Shown here: one piece after another, positions 21,242 to 29,515 of the stretch
Layout: each line of letters starts with the position of its first letter
Numbering within the stretch: position 1 is the first letter of the stretch
IMG/VR virus record: IMGVR_UViG_3300037493_002702
Coordinates: 1-38,632 of that record
Reading direction: 5' to 3' (one strand)
From: a virus
Length of the DNA: 38,632 nucleotides
The notes under the pieces: model-generated
Told to the model about the DNA's origin: nothing
What the model saw: only the letters and a program-made list of their open reading frames with translations
The model's database searches: none
Translations under genes and position numbers: made by a program

Positions 21242-22936
21242 TCAACCACCTTTCGTTAAGATAAAGTCTGTGGCGCAGTCAGTAACCGTGCCGGCGACGT
21301 CGGTTGTGACTATCTGGAATGTGTTTGTCCCCTTCACGACCCGCTGCACAACATTCGCACTCGCATCAACGGACACGGCGGACACCCGGTAAGCCGTAGC
21401 CGCCAAGTTTAGGCTATGCGTGACTGTGTAAAGACCGGTTGATGTTTTAACGGCGGACCAACCTCGCGGCAGCGTGGCGCCAGTCCCGCTTGCGGGTATA
21501 GAGCCGGATCGCGTCCCCAAGCCAAACTTAATCAGGTCCACATATTCCGTATCAGACTGGTAATAATTATTGCCCATGTCGTTGACGGCGCCATTGATGG
21601 CCGCGACATTGACATAGGGCCGCCCCGCCGATGGCGTATAGCTTCCTGCTTGCTCAAAGCCGCACCCGTCAATATTGACAATGTTGAAGGCGGTGCCGCC
21701 CACGTCAACCTTGATATTATTGGTCACGAAATCGGTGCTATTCAGCCTCATAAAATTGCAACCATAGAAATTATGAACCGCCGTTTGAGTACCTGCGCTA
21801 AGCGTCACGTCACTGTCGCCGGCGTTGTATTCAAAATACACGTTTCGGAAATTCCCCCCGACCGCGCCTTCGGTCCCCGCGTTTGTCATGAGAATGCCGC
21901 CGCGATAACCGAACGTCCCAACCCCGCCGATGCCGTTCCCCTGCACGGCGCCACCGTCGAATGAGAATAGCGCAGGCTCCACAATGGAAGCGGCAAATTC
22001 TGTGTTTAGTCCGAAATCTACATTCGTCAGCGTCCAGGCGTTAGGGCGACTAAAATTTTCAAAGAAGGCCAGCAATCCGCGCCGATTATTGCGGATGAAA
22101 AGATTGGCCATTTGAACCGAAAGGCAGTCAATTGCATTAATGCCTATATCAAAACCGCGAACGAAAATCTCATCCATTGACCAGAAGGCGTATTGGTCGA
22201 CTTGTATCCCGATCCCTACATTTGTTTCGGGGCCGCTCAACATAAAGCCGCCCGGCTTAATACCAAGACCGATGCCGCCCGAGGTTACCGAGCCAAGAAA
22301 ATCGAGCGCAGCATAAACCCCATTCGATTGCGCCTTGATTTCAGTCTGAGCGATGCCCGCACCGCGCAATGAACCGCGCCGGTCAGAAACCACGGCGCTG
22401 CTTTGTTCATCAAAAGTCACCTGCCCCGAGATTGAAAACTTGCCAGCCGGAAGCTTGCCGACAAACCCATTAGCCGCGCACTCGGCAGCTAGTCGCTGCA
22501 TTGCCAGGGTCGCGTCATAGACGCCGTTATTCAGGTTTGGGCTGCTGTCGAAATCCCCAATGCTCAAGCCTTCCTGCAAAACCGTTTGGACGGATCGAAC
22601 AACGGTAAGATTCGCCGGGAACTTATATCCTATTTTTGACGCGCCAGTCGCCAACTGAAGACTGGTTATCGAACCTATATTATCAACTGTCCAGATTTCA
22701 ACGTCCGCAGTGGTGGTCAGTTTGAATTTATACAGCGGCGACCCTAACCACACCTCCGCTTCGCCGCGCGAGTTTAGGATGATAGGGTTGGTGTTGAACG
22801 TCGTTTCCGCGGAAGACGTATATGTCGCCAGCGGCGTTGTCGTGCCGGCGGCGTAGGAGTATAGCTTGCCGCCCACCAAAGGGACGCCGTTAGCATCAAA
22901 AAACTGTAGTTTCGGCGGGGGGCTAAGATTGGCCAT
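21242..22936 (-). CDS. Tailspike / tail fibre with beta-helix body (564 aa)
   Basis: It starts at ATG 22936 behind AGGAG. Residues 1-100 are a particle-binding domain of the common podophage type (P-K-L-Q-F-F-D-A-N-G-V-P-L-V-G-G-K-L, then I-L-N-S-R-G-E-A). The middle (about 140-450) is a repetitive Gly/Asn/Phe-rich stretch typical of a pectate-lyase-like right-handed beta-helix. The C-terminus (about 470-564) is a separate beta domain. Its role is receptor binding and perhaps surface-polysaccharide cleavage, with specificity not readable from sequence. Confidence 0.86.
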   Translation of the reverse strand: MANLSPPPKLQFFDANGVPLVGGKLYSYAAGTTTPLATYTSSAETTFNTNPIILNSRGEAEVWLGSPLYKFKLTTTADVEIWTVDNIGSITSLQLATGASKIGYKFPANLTVVRSVQTVLQEGLSIGDFDSSPNLNNGVYDATLAMQRLAAECAANGFVGKLPAGKFSISGQVTFDEQSSAVVSDRRGSLRGAGIAQTEIKAQSNGVYAALDFLGSVTSGGIGLGIKPGGFMLSGPETNVGIGIQVDQYAFWSMDEIFVRGFDIGINAIDCLSVQMANLFIRNNRRGLLAFFENFSRPNAWTLTNVDFGLNTEFAASIVEPALFSFDGGAVQGNGIGGVGTFGYRGGILMTNAGTEGAVGGNFRNVYFEYNAGDSDVTLSAGTQTAVHNFYGCNFMRLNSTDFVTNNIKVDVGGTAFNIVNIDGCGFEQAGSYTPSAGRPYVNVAAINGAVNDMGNNYYQSDTEYVDLIKFGLGTRSGSIPASGTGATLPRGWSAVKTSTGLYTVTHSLNLAATAYRVSAVSVDASANVVQRVVKGTNTFQIVTTDVAGTVTDCATDFILTKGG

Positions 22937-22953
22937 TAAGCGCGCTCCTGCAT

Positions 22954-23538
22954 TTACCTGGGAATAAAGGTCATTGTAGGGGCTACGGTGTACGTCACCC
23001 GCAAAAAGTCATACGCTGATAAAGGGAATACACCAGAAACGGCCCCGACACCATAGAAAGTTGCGTTGTCGCGCGAAAAAGCAACGTCCGATACCAAGCC
23101 CCCCGAGACAATCATGTCTCCGGGGCGACCAGACGTGTTCTGATACGTGTACGGCGACGCGCCGGGGGTTACGCCGGCAGGTAGCAGAAACCGGCCTGGC
23201 ACGTCCAGAAACACCGGCGGGTCCAGCGTATCAAACGTGCTTGGCGCCGCTTGCGCGGCGGGGGGTGTTACGTCAGCGTAGGCTTGAAGCGCAGCCTGGA
23301 TCGCGGCTTCGTCAGCGCCCGGCGACCCTAGTTGAACATCTTGCAGGGACACGGCTTCGTCAGCGCCCGGCGGCCCTAGTTGAACATCTTGCAGGGACAC
23401 GGCGTTGCCGCCGCCGCCGGTCAACGTGAATAGGTTCAGCAAGAACCTATACCACTCGCGCGACATCAACCCTGTACGGTCGTCAATGATTGGAACGCGT
23501 GGCGGGGGGATATTGGTGATGTTAGGAGGACTAGGCAC
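22954..23538 (-). CDS. Virion protein in tail-needle (gp26) position (194 aa), unrecognised function
   Basis: The frame is open to 23607. GTG 23538 is the likeliest start, overlapping the gp10-like stop by 8 bases. The N-terminus is P-N-I-T-N-I-P-P-P-R-V-P-I-I-D then S-R-E-W-Y-R-F-L-L-N-L-F, a segment shared by several podophage tail proteins. A 16-residue unit A-V-S-L-Q-D-V-Q-L-G-x-P-G-A-D-E occurs twice in tandem. The C-terminal half is a beta-rich domain. Its place between gp10-like and tailspike genes equals that of the P22 needle, but it has no long coiled coil, so the role is open. Confidence 0.68.
   Translation of the reverse strand: MPSPPNITNIPPPRVPIIDDRTGLMSREWYRFLLNLFTLTGGGGNAVSLQDVQLGPPGADEAVSLQDVQLGSPGADEAAIQAALQAYADVTPPAAQAAPSTFDTLDPPVFLDVPGRFLLPAGVTPGASPYTYQNTSGRPGDMIVSGGLVSDVAFSRDNATFYGVGAVSGVFPLSAYDFLRVTYTVAPTMTFIPR
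23305..23400 (-). repeat. Tandem duplication of a 48-base unit within the needle-position gene
   Basis: 23305-23352 and 23353-23400 differ at one base only (GGCGACCC against GGCGGCCC). The duplication is in frame and adds 16 residues, so it looks recent. Confidence 0.9.
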
Positions 23539-24961
23539 GTGTAGGGCTCGCAAGCAATTCGGCGGCAGTAATGAAAATCTTGACGGGGTCGGTGCCCGAC
23601 ACCTCATAAACCCGGTCGCGTATTTTCATCGTCATACCCAACCGGCGCCAGATGGTACGGTAGCCGTGCGCGCCGATGCGCCCCATAGATCGCCAATGCT
23701 CGTTGGACCATGTGTGCCCGCCGTCGTCGGACCAGCGCAGCATGACTTGAGGGTCTTCCCCTTGGCCGCTGTTTAACCCTACGCCAGTCTCCCCTTCTAG
23801 CTGAAGCATGTGGTGGGCAGACCGAAAGGTGTTGTCAGCGCCGGCCGGCATAGCGCGCCAGGACCGTAACCACCGCTGCACGGCGCCGTTGTCGGCGTAC
23901 ACGTCAAGGTCAAAAGCGTATAGGTTGCCGTTTTCGTAATCGCCAATGACAATCTCGTTGCCAAACGCCATCTGGCAGTTGCCGCGGTGCCGGGTAAATT
24001 CGCCGTCAACCCACCCCGCGCGCTCGTGCCAGGCTTGGGTCGCCACGTCATAAACCCAGGTTGCGTTAGCCGAGGGGAACACCAGCACATAAAAAGCGTG
24101 GCCGTCCTGCTGGTATGTGTAGCCTATGGCGTCCGATAATTCGCCGTACTGCTGTATTTGCCACTCAATCGCATGGGTAGAAATGCGCGTCCCGGTGTAG
24201 CCGTTGGCCCGGTACACGATGCCGCGGCCGCGGGCGTCGGAGCCTAGCCAGAACAAGCCGTTGTCTAGCTTGGCGACCGAATACGCAGCGGCGCAGCCTA
24301 TTTCGTTGAACGCACCCTGTACCCGCGTGAGCGGGAAATCAGCTTCGCCGGAATCATACCAGACCTCAACCGAATTGGTCCCAAACACCCATACCTCGCG
24401 GTGATCCACGATAATAGCCACTACGCCGTCCGGCGAGCCTTCGGCGCTGGCAAAATCAAGCGGGTCAACCGACGTGCCGTCTAATAGGCTCGTAACCCAT
24501 ATTTTTTGACTGTTGGGCTCGTTGAACACGAAATAGCCGTCCAAAAACCCGACGGACCCCGCGCCGGGGAAATCGGGGTCGGTTATAGGCGCAAATACGC
24601 TTGTGCTGGCGTTGTATATGAAGCTAGGCCCATTAGCGGCAATAAAAAGCTGCGTTCCGTTGTCAGACATGGATACGGGGCCAGAGCCCGCAATAGTCCC
24701 TAGCAGGGTGGCCGACCACGACGTATTTACGCGGTACAATTCAGAGCCCGACACCACATATCCATAAGCGCCGAATTGCCACACGCCGCGAATAGGCCCT
24801 GTGCCTACGGTCGCCAGCAAACGCAAACCGGGCGCGCGGCTCAGGAACGCGGGCTCGTTGCCGCCCTCTGGCACAATCTCGGGAAACAGGTTCACCATGC
24901 GGCTGTCGGCAGCGTTGACGCTTCGAGCCACATACGTTCCGCCGAGTATCGGCGTCTTCAT
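23531..24961 (-). CDS. Tail hub / packaged-DNA stabilisation protein, P22 gp10-like (476 aa)
   Basis: Length and pattern match the P22 gp10 family (472 aa in P22). The N-terminus is L-G-G-T-Y-V-A-R-S-V-N-A-A-D-S-R-M-V-N-L-F-P-E. Propeller-like strands follow, with F-L-D-G-Y-F-V-F and S-A-E-G-S-P-D-G-V-V-A. A central E-V-W-Y-D-S-G motif precedes A-F-N-E-I-G-C-A-A. It plugs the portal channel and connects to the needle and spikes. The start ATG overlaps the gp4-like stop by one base. Confidence 0.9.
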   Translation of the reverse strand: MKTPILGGTYVARSVNAADSRMVNLFPEIVPEGGNEPAFLSRAPGLRLLATVGTGPIRGVWQFGAYGYVVSGSELYRVNTSWSATLLGTIAGSGPVSMSDNGTQLFIAANGPSFIYNASTSVFAPITDPDFPGAGSVGFLDGYFVFNEPNSQKIWVTSLLDGTSVDPLDFASAEGSPDGVVAIIVDHREVWVFGTNSVEVWYDSGEADFPLTRVQGAFNEIGCAAAYSVAKLDNGLFWLGSDARGRGIVYRANGYTGTRISTHAIEWQIQQYGELSDAIGYTYQQDGHAFYVLVFPSANATWVYDVATQAWHERAGWVDGEFTRHRGNCQMAFGNEIVIGDYENGNLYAFDLDVYADNGAVQRWLRSWRAMPAGADNTFRSAHHMLQLEGETGVGLNSGQGEDPQVMLRWSDDGGHTWSNEHWRSMGRIGAHGYRTIWRRLGMTMKIRDRVYEVSGTDPVKIFITAAELLASPTRA

Positions 24962-25671
24962 CAGTAATTCCCGGCGAAGATGTTGTACCGTTGACGAGTG
25001 CCGACGATACTGTATGGCAGCGCCATAACGTCGTCTGGGTTGTTCACGCGCTTGAGGTTGCGCTTCGATGTCATGGCAATGCGCTGCACTTGAGGCGTCG
25101 GTTCTACCCCAAACTCAGGCGCCATTTCGCAAGCCAGACTGTACCGAAAACAGCGCAGGTAGCCCGGAGGAAAGGCCAAGGTGGTTGCCAGATTGACCGG
25201 CTGCGTCAATTCCTTGACGGACACAAAATGAAACTCGATGGACCGAAGCGGGACCGGATAGACGTACATTTCAATGTCCGGGTAGGTCATGTTGACCCAC
25301 ATGACTTGTGGAAATGAACTGGTGACGGTTTTGACCGCGATCCCGTTATACTGCTGCTGGTTGATAATCTTGATGCCGTATGAAATACCGGACGCGGGGT
25401 CACGGAAGAAAGTGCTGTCGTCCAACGCAATAGGCCGGATGCCGGAGAAGGTGCCGGACGGCCCGAGGGTGCGGGAAATCACGCCTGGCGACCAAGTGAA
25501 AATCTGGTCCTGGGTAGAGAAAACAGCCAGCCGTTCGGTGTTCCAACTGTCAATCATCTGATTGAGCGCGGTAAGCGCGTCTTGCGATGTAGCCGCCGAT
25601 GGCGTCTCACCTTCAGCTAGCACCCCTAACAGGCGCAAAGACCCGTTTATGATGTCGCCAGCCGAGGCCAT
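24961..25671 (-). CDS. Head-to-tail adaptor, P22 gp4-like tail accessory factor (236 aa)
   Basis: It starts at ATG 25671 with AGGAGG upstream. The N-terminal helical half (I-I-N-G-S-L-R-L-L-G-V-L-A-E-G-E-T-P, then A-L-N-Q-M-I-D-S-W-N-T-E-R-L) is the gp4 signature. The rest is longer than P22 gp4 (166 aa), as in many proteobacterial relatives, with P-L-R-S-I-E-F-H-F and A-F-P-P-G-Y-L-R-C. It binds under the portal and is followed at once by the gp10-like gene, as in P22. Confidence 0.87.
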   Translation of the reverse strand: MASAGDIINGSLRLLGVLAEGETPSAATSQDALTALNQMIDSWNTERLAVFSTQDQIFTWSPGVISRTLGPSGTFSGIRPIALDDSTFFRDPASGISYGIKIINQQQYNGIAVKTVTSSFPQVMWVNMTYPDIEMYVYPVPLRSIEFHFVSVKELTQPVNLATTLAFPPGYLRCFRYSLACEMAPEFGVEPTPQVQRIAMTSKRNLKRVNNPDDVMALPYSIVGTRQRYNIFAGNY

Positions 25672-25674
25672 GTT

Positions 25675-25866
25675 TTAGTCCTCCTGCGCGGGCGGGCGGC
25701 GCCGGCGCGAACCATGGGCCGCCGCAAGCTGGTTGATTGCTTCGGACGGGGCTTCTTCGGCTACCGCGTCGCGGGACCAGCCGTTGCGCGCGTCGTACTC
25801 AGCCTCCATGTCGGAGGTGGCAACCTTGGTGCCAAAAACAGGGTGTGTCATGTAGATAACGGCCAT
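25675..25866 (-). CDS. Small conserved head-region protein (63 aa)
   Basis: ATG 25866 is chosen over upstream in-frame codons because AAGGAAA stands about 9 bases before it. The motif M-T-H-P-V-F-G-T-K-V-A ... E-A-E-Y-D-A-R-N-G-W is shared by small proteins between coat and gp4-like genes in other phages. The C-terminus is basic (S-R-R-R-R-P). Function is unknown. Confidence 0.68.
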   Translation of the reverse strand: MAVIYMTHPVFGTKVATSDMEAEYDARNGWSRDAVAEEAPSEAINQLAAAHGSRRRRPPAQED

Positions 25867-25893
25867 ATCCGTGATTTCCTTTTGCAAAGGTGC

Positions 25894-25920
25894 TAGGCCC
25901 TCGCGCGTAGCGAGGGCCTA
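25894..25920 (-). terminator. Strong hairpin downstream of the coat and decoration genes
   Basis: TAGGCCCTCGC (25894-25904) and GCGAGGGCCTA (25910-25920) form a perfect 11-bp stem with a 5-base loop, 8 bases past the decoration-protein stop. Only a short T run (CCTTTG) follows on the transcribed strand. It may be a leaky terminator or an mRNA-stabilising 3' structure that sets capsid genes apart from tail genes. Confidence 0.5.
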
Positions 25921-25928
25921 ACCGTTTG

Positions 25929-26342
25929 TTACGCGACGCGGTAGAGCGTCCAGGCGCCTGCCGCGGACTTGCGGGCGACAAGCAGCGCGCCGGTAGTTAC
26001 CGGGATCGTCATGGTAAGCGACCCTGAGATAGTCCAGCCGGTGCCCGCCGCGATAATGGCGGTGCCGGAAGACGTACCCAGGTTCACGACGCGGAAGTCA
26101 AAAGACGTACCTACGCGCTCCATATTGACGAAGGCCAACTCAAGGTCCGTCACCGAAGGGAGCGTGTAGGTCTGCGCGGCGGTAATGCCGCTATTTGCCA
26201 GGATAAGCCCGTTGACAATTTGCGCGGGCGTCAGCGTGGCGGTAGCAGTAACCGAAATCGGCAGGTCAATCGGCGTTATGTTTGGTTCGGAGGCGTTGCC
26301 AGTACCGATCTGATACCCGCCTGAACCGTTAGCGATAGGCAT
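25929..26342 (-). CDS. Head decoration-type protein (137 aa)
   Basis: It follows the coat gene, with a good Shine-Dalgarno (AAAGGAA) before ATG 26342. The sequence is beta-rich, with L-T-P-A-Q-I-V-N-G-L-I-L-A-N, then T-S-F-D-F-R-V-V-N-L, G-T-G-W-T-I-S-G and a final A-W-T-L-Y-R-V-A. This family lies next to coat genes in many phages and is often seen in virions. A role in capsid decoration is inferred from position. Confidence 0.72.
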   Translation of the reverse strand: MPIANGSGGYQIGTGNASEPNITPIDLPISVTATATLTPAQIVNGLILANSGITAAQTYTLPSVTDLELAFVNMERVGTSFDFRVVNLGTSSGTAIIAAGTGWTISGSLTMTIPVTTGALLVARKSAAGAWTLYRVA

Positions 26343-26368
26343 GTCAATGTTTCCTTTCGGTTAGAGGG

Positions 26369-27574
26369 TCAGCCCCACAGCCGCGTGGCCATTTGAGGAC
26401 GGATCACGCCGTAGCCGTACAGCACGTCAATACGGCAAGGCAAGCGGTCGTTGTTGATGTCGTAATCGCGCACAATACGCAAAGAAATACCGTTGTGAAC
26501 CTGGCGGGACGCCATATCAACGCCTTGCGGCAGCAACAAATCGGCAGTTGCCATCGTGATAGCGTCTTTGTGGTACACCAAGTTTTGCGGAAACGCGGTG
26601 GACGCCGCGCCCAGGAACGTAACCACCGCGCCGGACTGCGGGAAGCTGTCCACCGTGGCCAGAGCGTTCGTAGCGGTAAACATGGCCGGGCTGACGGATA
26701 CGTTGGTGTACGCGCCGGAAACCGCCGTGTTGGCCGCCAGCACCACGAACTGTTGAAGCGAGCCGGTGGATTGGCGGGTCTGAGGGTTGACCGCAAACAC
26801 GTTGGCCACCGTGAACACGTCGCCAGCCGCGATCACCTGCGTACCCGTGCCGGTGATGTTGATGGTGGCTTGGCCCTGCGTGGCAACATTCGTAGTGACC
26901 GTGTGTGCGCCGGTGCGGGTGCCTGTAGTGAACTGCTGGACGGACTGCGACATATTGATTTCGTCGTAACCCAACACGCCTTCACCCATCATGCCGCTTT
27001 TGAATTGGCGAGAAATGGTATTGGCAGGGCTAAACAACCCCTTCAAACCTTCCACCAAGCCCGCGTTAGCCGCCGGGTTGACCGTGGCGTAGCGGTTCGG
27101 CATCATCGCCGCAAACTCGTTCAACTTCTGCTGGGCTTGCAGAAGCACGAGCGAAGTAGCAGGCGTCGTGCCGGGGGTACCCACGGAATTGTAGATAGTC
27201 CGGTAGGCGTTGGCCACGTCCGCGTCAATAGACGCGGCAAGCTGCGAAATACGCGGCTTGAGAACGCGGTCAGCGAAATCGTCCAACTGCAAGGTCAATT
27301 CAGCGGACGTAAAGCTGACGCCGATGTGCTTCTGAGAATCAACGCGGAGCGTCGTAAACTGCTCGTTGTCGTCCTGCACTTGCAACGCAGCGCCGTCCGT
27401 GACCAGCGCGCGGTCAGGTAGGCGGATACGCAGCGTGGAGCCAATTTTGGCGCCTTCGGCAGCAAAACTGTCGTCGTACTGCCGGTTGATATTGCGCGTG
27501 ATAACCAGGTTGTTCTCGAGAATTTCGAGAGCCTTCCGGGTAATCATGTCAATAGTAAGAAGTGAATTGGGCAT
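26369..27574 (-). CDS. Major coat protein, P22 gp5-like (401 aa)
   Basis: It starts at ATG 27574 behind GGAG. The N-terminus L-T-I-D-M-I-T-R-K-A-L-E-I-L-E-N-N-L and the block N-R-Q-Y-D-D-S-F-A-A-E-G-A-K-I-G-S-T are diagnostic of the P22 coat family (P22 gp5 has 430 aa). F-T-S-A-E-L-T-L-Q-L-D-D-F follows, and the C-terminus (R-I-D-V-L-Y-G-Y-G-V-I-R-P) is conserved. The HK97-fold shell is implied. The gene lies between scaffold and decoration genes. Confidence 0.94.
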   Translation of the reverse strand: MPNSLLTIDMITRKALEILENNLVITRNINRQYDDSFAAEGAKIGSTLRIRLPDRALVTDGAALQVQDDNEQFTTLRVDSQKHIGVSFTSAELTLQLDDFADRVLKPRISQLAASIDADVANAYRTIYNSVGTPGTTPATSLVLLQAQQKLNEFAAMMPNRYATVNPAANAGLVEGLKGLFSPANTISRQFKSGMMGEGVLGYDEINMSQSVQQFTTGTRTGAHTVTTNVATQGQATINITGTGTQVIAAGDVFTVANVFAVNPQTRQSTGSLQQFVVLAANTAVSGAYTNVSVSPAMFTATNALATVDSFPQSGAVVTFLGAASTAFPQNLVYHKDAITMATADLLLPQGVDMASRQVHNGISLRIVRDYDINNDRLPCRIDVLYGYGVIRPQMATRLWG

Positions 27575-27590
27575 CTCTTAACTCCGATGG

Positions 27591-28370
27591 TCAGAAATTG
27601 CGGGAAGCCTCCGCCTTCTTGATCTGTCGCAACCGGTCAGCTTTGATCCACTCTTCCGTACTCATAGACTTGATAGAGCGCGGATCAGTAGTATCGTAAG
27701 TCGGCGCCGTGGCGGCGCGGGCGGTGACAGGGGCAATAGGGGCGGGGGCAGAGGTTGTCTTGCGCGCCGGGGGATTGGCCGTCAAAGCGGCTTCAATCTT
27801 CCCAATTTCGCGGGCTTGCATCAATGGGCTCAGCCGGGAAATCCGCTCAGATTCCTTGGGGTTGGAACCAAGATGATATAGCAACTCGGGGCCAATCTCA
27901 GAAGACTGAATGGTTTGCGCCATCGCGTCCGTAACAGGAAGCGCCGGGTTGTACGCAACTTGTTCAAAGTCGGCGTATCTGTTTCGGGCTTCGTCTTCAC
28001 GGTCGCGGTAAGCGTCCTGCATCTTGGCCTGGGTGGCTTCGGCCTCTCGCTGCGCGAGTAGGGCTTCGGCTTTCCGTTCGGCCAAGGCTTCGGCATAGGC
28101 GGGTGCGTTGTCAAAATCCGCGGCGTCCAACGGCGCGGCCGGCAGCGCCGGCGCGGTAAGGGGCCTTGTCTTTTGATCCCGTTCCCATTGACGTTGCGCC
28201 CGCGCCAAGCGTTTGCTTATGGCCGCGTCCAATTCCTCCTGGGTGAAGGTTTTTGGCGCGTCCGTAGGCGGGGCTTCCGGCGAAGAATTATCTGTGGCGG
28301 GCGCGGGCGTAGCCGTTACGTCCGGTTCCGGCGCGGTGGTAGCCGCTATCTCTTGCATTGCGTCAGACAT
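27591..28370 (-). CDS. Scaffolding protein (259 aa)
   Basis: It directly precedes the coat gene. The N-terminus is acidic and Pro-rich, followed by F-T-Q-E-E-L-D-A-A-I-S-K-R-L-A-R-A-Q-R. The middle is a long charged helix. The C-terminus, which binds coat in P22, reads T-D-P-R-S-I-K-S-M-S-T-E-E-W-I-K-A-D-R-L-R. Composition and position identify it with good confidence. Confidence 0.88.
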   Translation of the reverse strand: MSDAMQEIAATTAPEPDVTATPAPATDNSSPEAPPTDAPKTFTQEELDAAISKRLARAQRQWERDQKTRPLTAPALPAAPLDAADFDNAPAYAEALAERKAEALLAQREAEATQAKMQDAYRDREDEARNRYADFEQVAYNPALPVTDAMAQTIQSSEIGPELLYHLGSNPKESERISRLSPLMQAREIGKIEAALTANPPARKTTSAPAPIAPVTARAATAPTYDTTDPRSIKSMSTEEWIKADRLRQIKKAEASRNF

Positions 28371-28413
28371 AGTAGTCCCTCACGAAACCTGGTGAACCGC
28401 GCCAGTACGGTTG

Positions 28414-28436
28414 CCTCCGGCGGCGTTCCGCCGAGG
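28414..28436 (-). other. Hairpin upstream of the scaffold gene
   Basis: CCT-C-CGGCGG and CCGCCGAGG pair with a 4-base loop and one bulge, between the coiled-coil gene and the scaffold ATG. No T tract follows on the minus strand. It may tune translation or mRNA processing ahead of the capsid genes. Confidence 0.35.
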
Positions 28437-28442
28437 AAAAGG

Positions 28443-28934
28443 TTACGCCTTCATTTGTGCCGCCAGGCTTTGAAAAGCGGCGACCTTGGCGTTAAAAGCG
28501 TCGCGTTCCGCGTCCAGCTTGGCGGCAGCTTCGGCCAAAGATTGGTCTTTGGCGGCCGCTGCGGATTCGCGCAATTTCACCGCGCGTTCGCGGCTAGTCA
28601 CCGCAATTTCGCGCGCTAAAGCCTCATTGGCTGCTTCTGCGGCGGCACGAGCAGACGCCGCGTCGCGTTCGTCCAGCGCGGCGGCACGGGCTTTTACGCT
28701 CCCATCCGCGGCTTTGGCGTCGGCAAGAATTTCGGCCGCTTGGCTCTTGGCGGTCGCCAATTCCACCCCTGCGGCTTCGCGGTCCTTTTGCGCCTCCTCA
28801 ACCGCGGCTAGGGCGCCTTGCCGCTTACGCAATTCGTCCCGCAACTCGGTCAGCCGCGCCAATTCCAACGGTAGTTGCTTGGTGTAGTAATCTACCGGAT
28901 CAAAAGCGGGGGTTTCGTTAAGTACGCCGGGCAT
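28443..28934 (-). CDS. Coiled-coil protein near the scaffold gene (163 aa)
   Basis: It has an excellent Shine-Dalgarno (AAGGAGG) before ATG 28934. The N-terminal P-A-F-D-P-V-D-Y-Y is followed by an almost unbroken Ala/Glu/Arg/Lys heptad helix to the end. No family is recognised. Its size, extended helix and place before scaffold suggest an assembly or minor head protein, but this is inference. Confidence 0.68.
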   Translation of the reverse strand: MPGVLNETPAFDPVDYYTKQLPLELARLTELRDELRKRQGALAAVEEAQKDREAAGVELATAKSQAAEILADAKAADGSVKARAAALDERDAASARAAAEAANEALAREIAVTSRERAVKLRESAAAAKDQSLAEAAAKLDAERDAFNAKVAAFQSLAAQMKA

Positions 28935-28944
28935 AAAGACCTCC

Positions 28945-29250
28945 TTATGCGTAATAGCTGACGTTGATGATAGCGCCGGCGGATTGCTGGATGAAGCGAA
29001 TTTTTGTCAGGTCGCCATCATACTGCAATGTCACACCGGCCGCCAAAGGCATCCCCACCGTGGCTGTCGGGGCGGTAGGATCATCACGCCAGCGAACCCC
29101 CGCGGTTTCAGGGGTGATAATGGCTATCGTAGGTTTGGCGGAAAGCCCGTTTGCGTCCGCTACAGGCACCGTAAGCGCGGTGGACGCGCTCAGCGAAGTG
29201 ATCTGTTGATAGCCAAGGCAGGAAGTGATTGCCTTTAGGTTCATAGCCAT
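28945..29250 (-). CDS. Small head-region beta protein (101 aa)
   Basis: ATG 29250 is supported by GGAG nine bases upstream; ATG 29244 is an alternative. It contains I-T-S-C-L-G-Y-Q-Q-I-T-S-L-S, R-W-R-D-D-P-T-A-P-T-A-T-V-G-M-P-L and a C-terminal I-R-F-I-Q-Q-S-A-G-A-I-I-N-V-S-Y-Y. These are features of small conserved structural proteins in phage head clusters. The exact role is unknown. Confidence 0.72.
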   Translation of the reverse strand: MAMNLKAITSCLGYQQITSLSASTALTVPVADANGLSAKPTIAIITPETAGVRWRDDPTAPTATVGMPLAAGVTLQYDGDLTKIRFIQQSAGAIINVSYYA

Positions 29251-29252
29251 AG

Positions 29253-29510
29253 CTAAAATCTCCTGTGCCCCGTAAAGGAACGTAATTTAATCAGATATAT
29301 GTCTGTCGCCGGCGGCGAAGGCGGGGTGCCTACATACGCCGAAACAGCAAAAATATCCGACCCTACCTCTGTTGCCCCAAGCGAAACCGAGACTTTATAC
29401 CCAATAAAAGCGTCGGAAGCAAGAATATCCGACCCTACCTCTGTCGCGGTTAGCGCCGCCGTTACCCCGACGGGGGCGCCGCCGGACTGAAGAAGCGTTA
29501 GCAGCGTCAT
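29253..29510 (-). CDS. Small protein with internal duplication (85 aa)
   Basis: ATG 29510 lies just after the stop of the tiny gene upstream. No Shine-Dalgarno is visible, so translation may depend on coupling. The sequence has two 24-residue repeats built around A-T-E-V-G-S-D-I, each followed by a Y-K/Y-V-G beta segment, and a basic tail. It looks like a short duplicated beta-hairpin protein. No family is recognised. Confidence 0.5.
   Translation of the reverse strand: MTLLTLLQSGGAPVGVTAALTATEVGSDILASDAFIGYKVSVSLGATEVGSDIFAVSAYVGTPPSPPATDIYLIKLRSFTGHRRF
29352..29444 (-). repeat. Direct repeat of 21 bases with a 72-base period
   Basis: 29352-29372 and 29424-29444 are identical (beginning AATATCCGACCC). 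The 72-base period keeps frame and makes the duplicated A-T-E-V-G-S-D-I segment. Confidence 0.85.
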
Positions 29511-29515
29511 GGAGG

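Noticed and set aside
26393-27421. 342-codon rightward ORF opposite the coat gene
   Set aside because: Antisense of a strongly conserved coat gene; composition (His/Arg-rich) is typical of a shadow frame.
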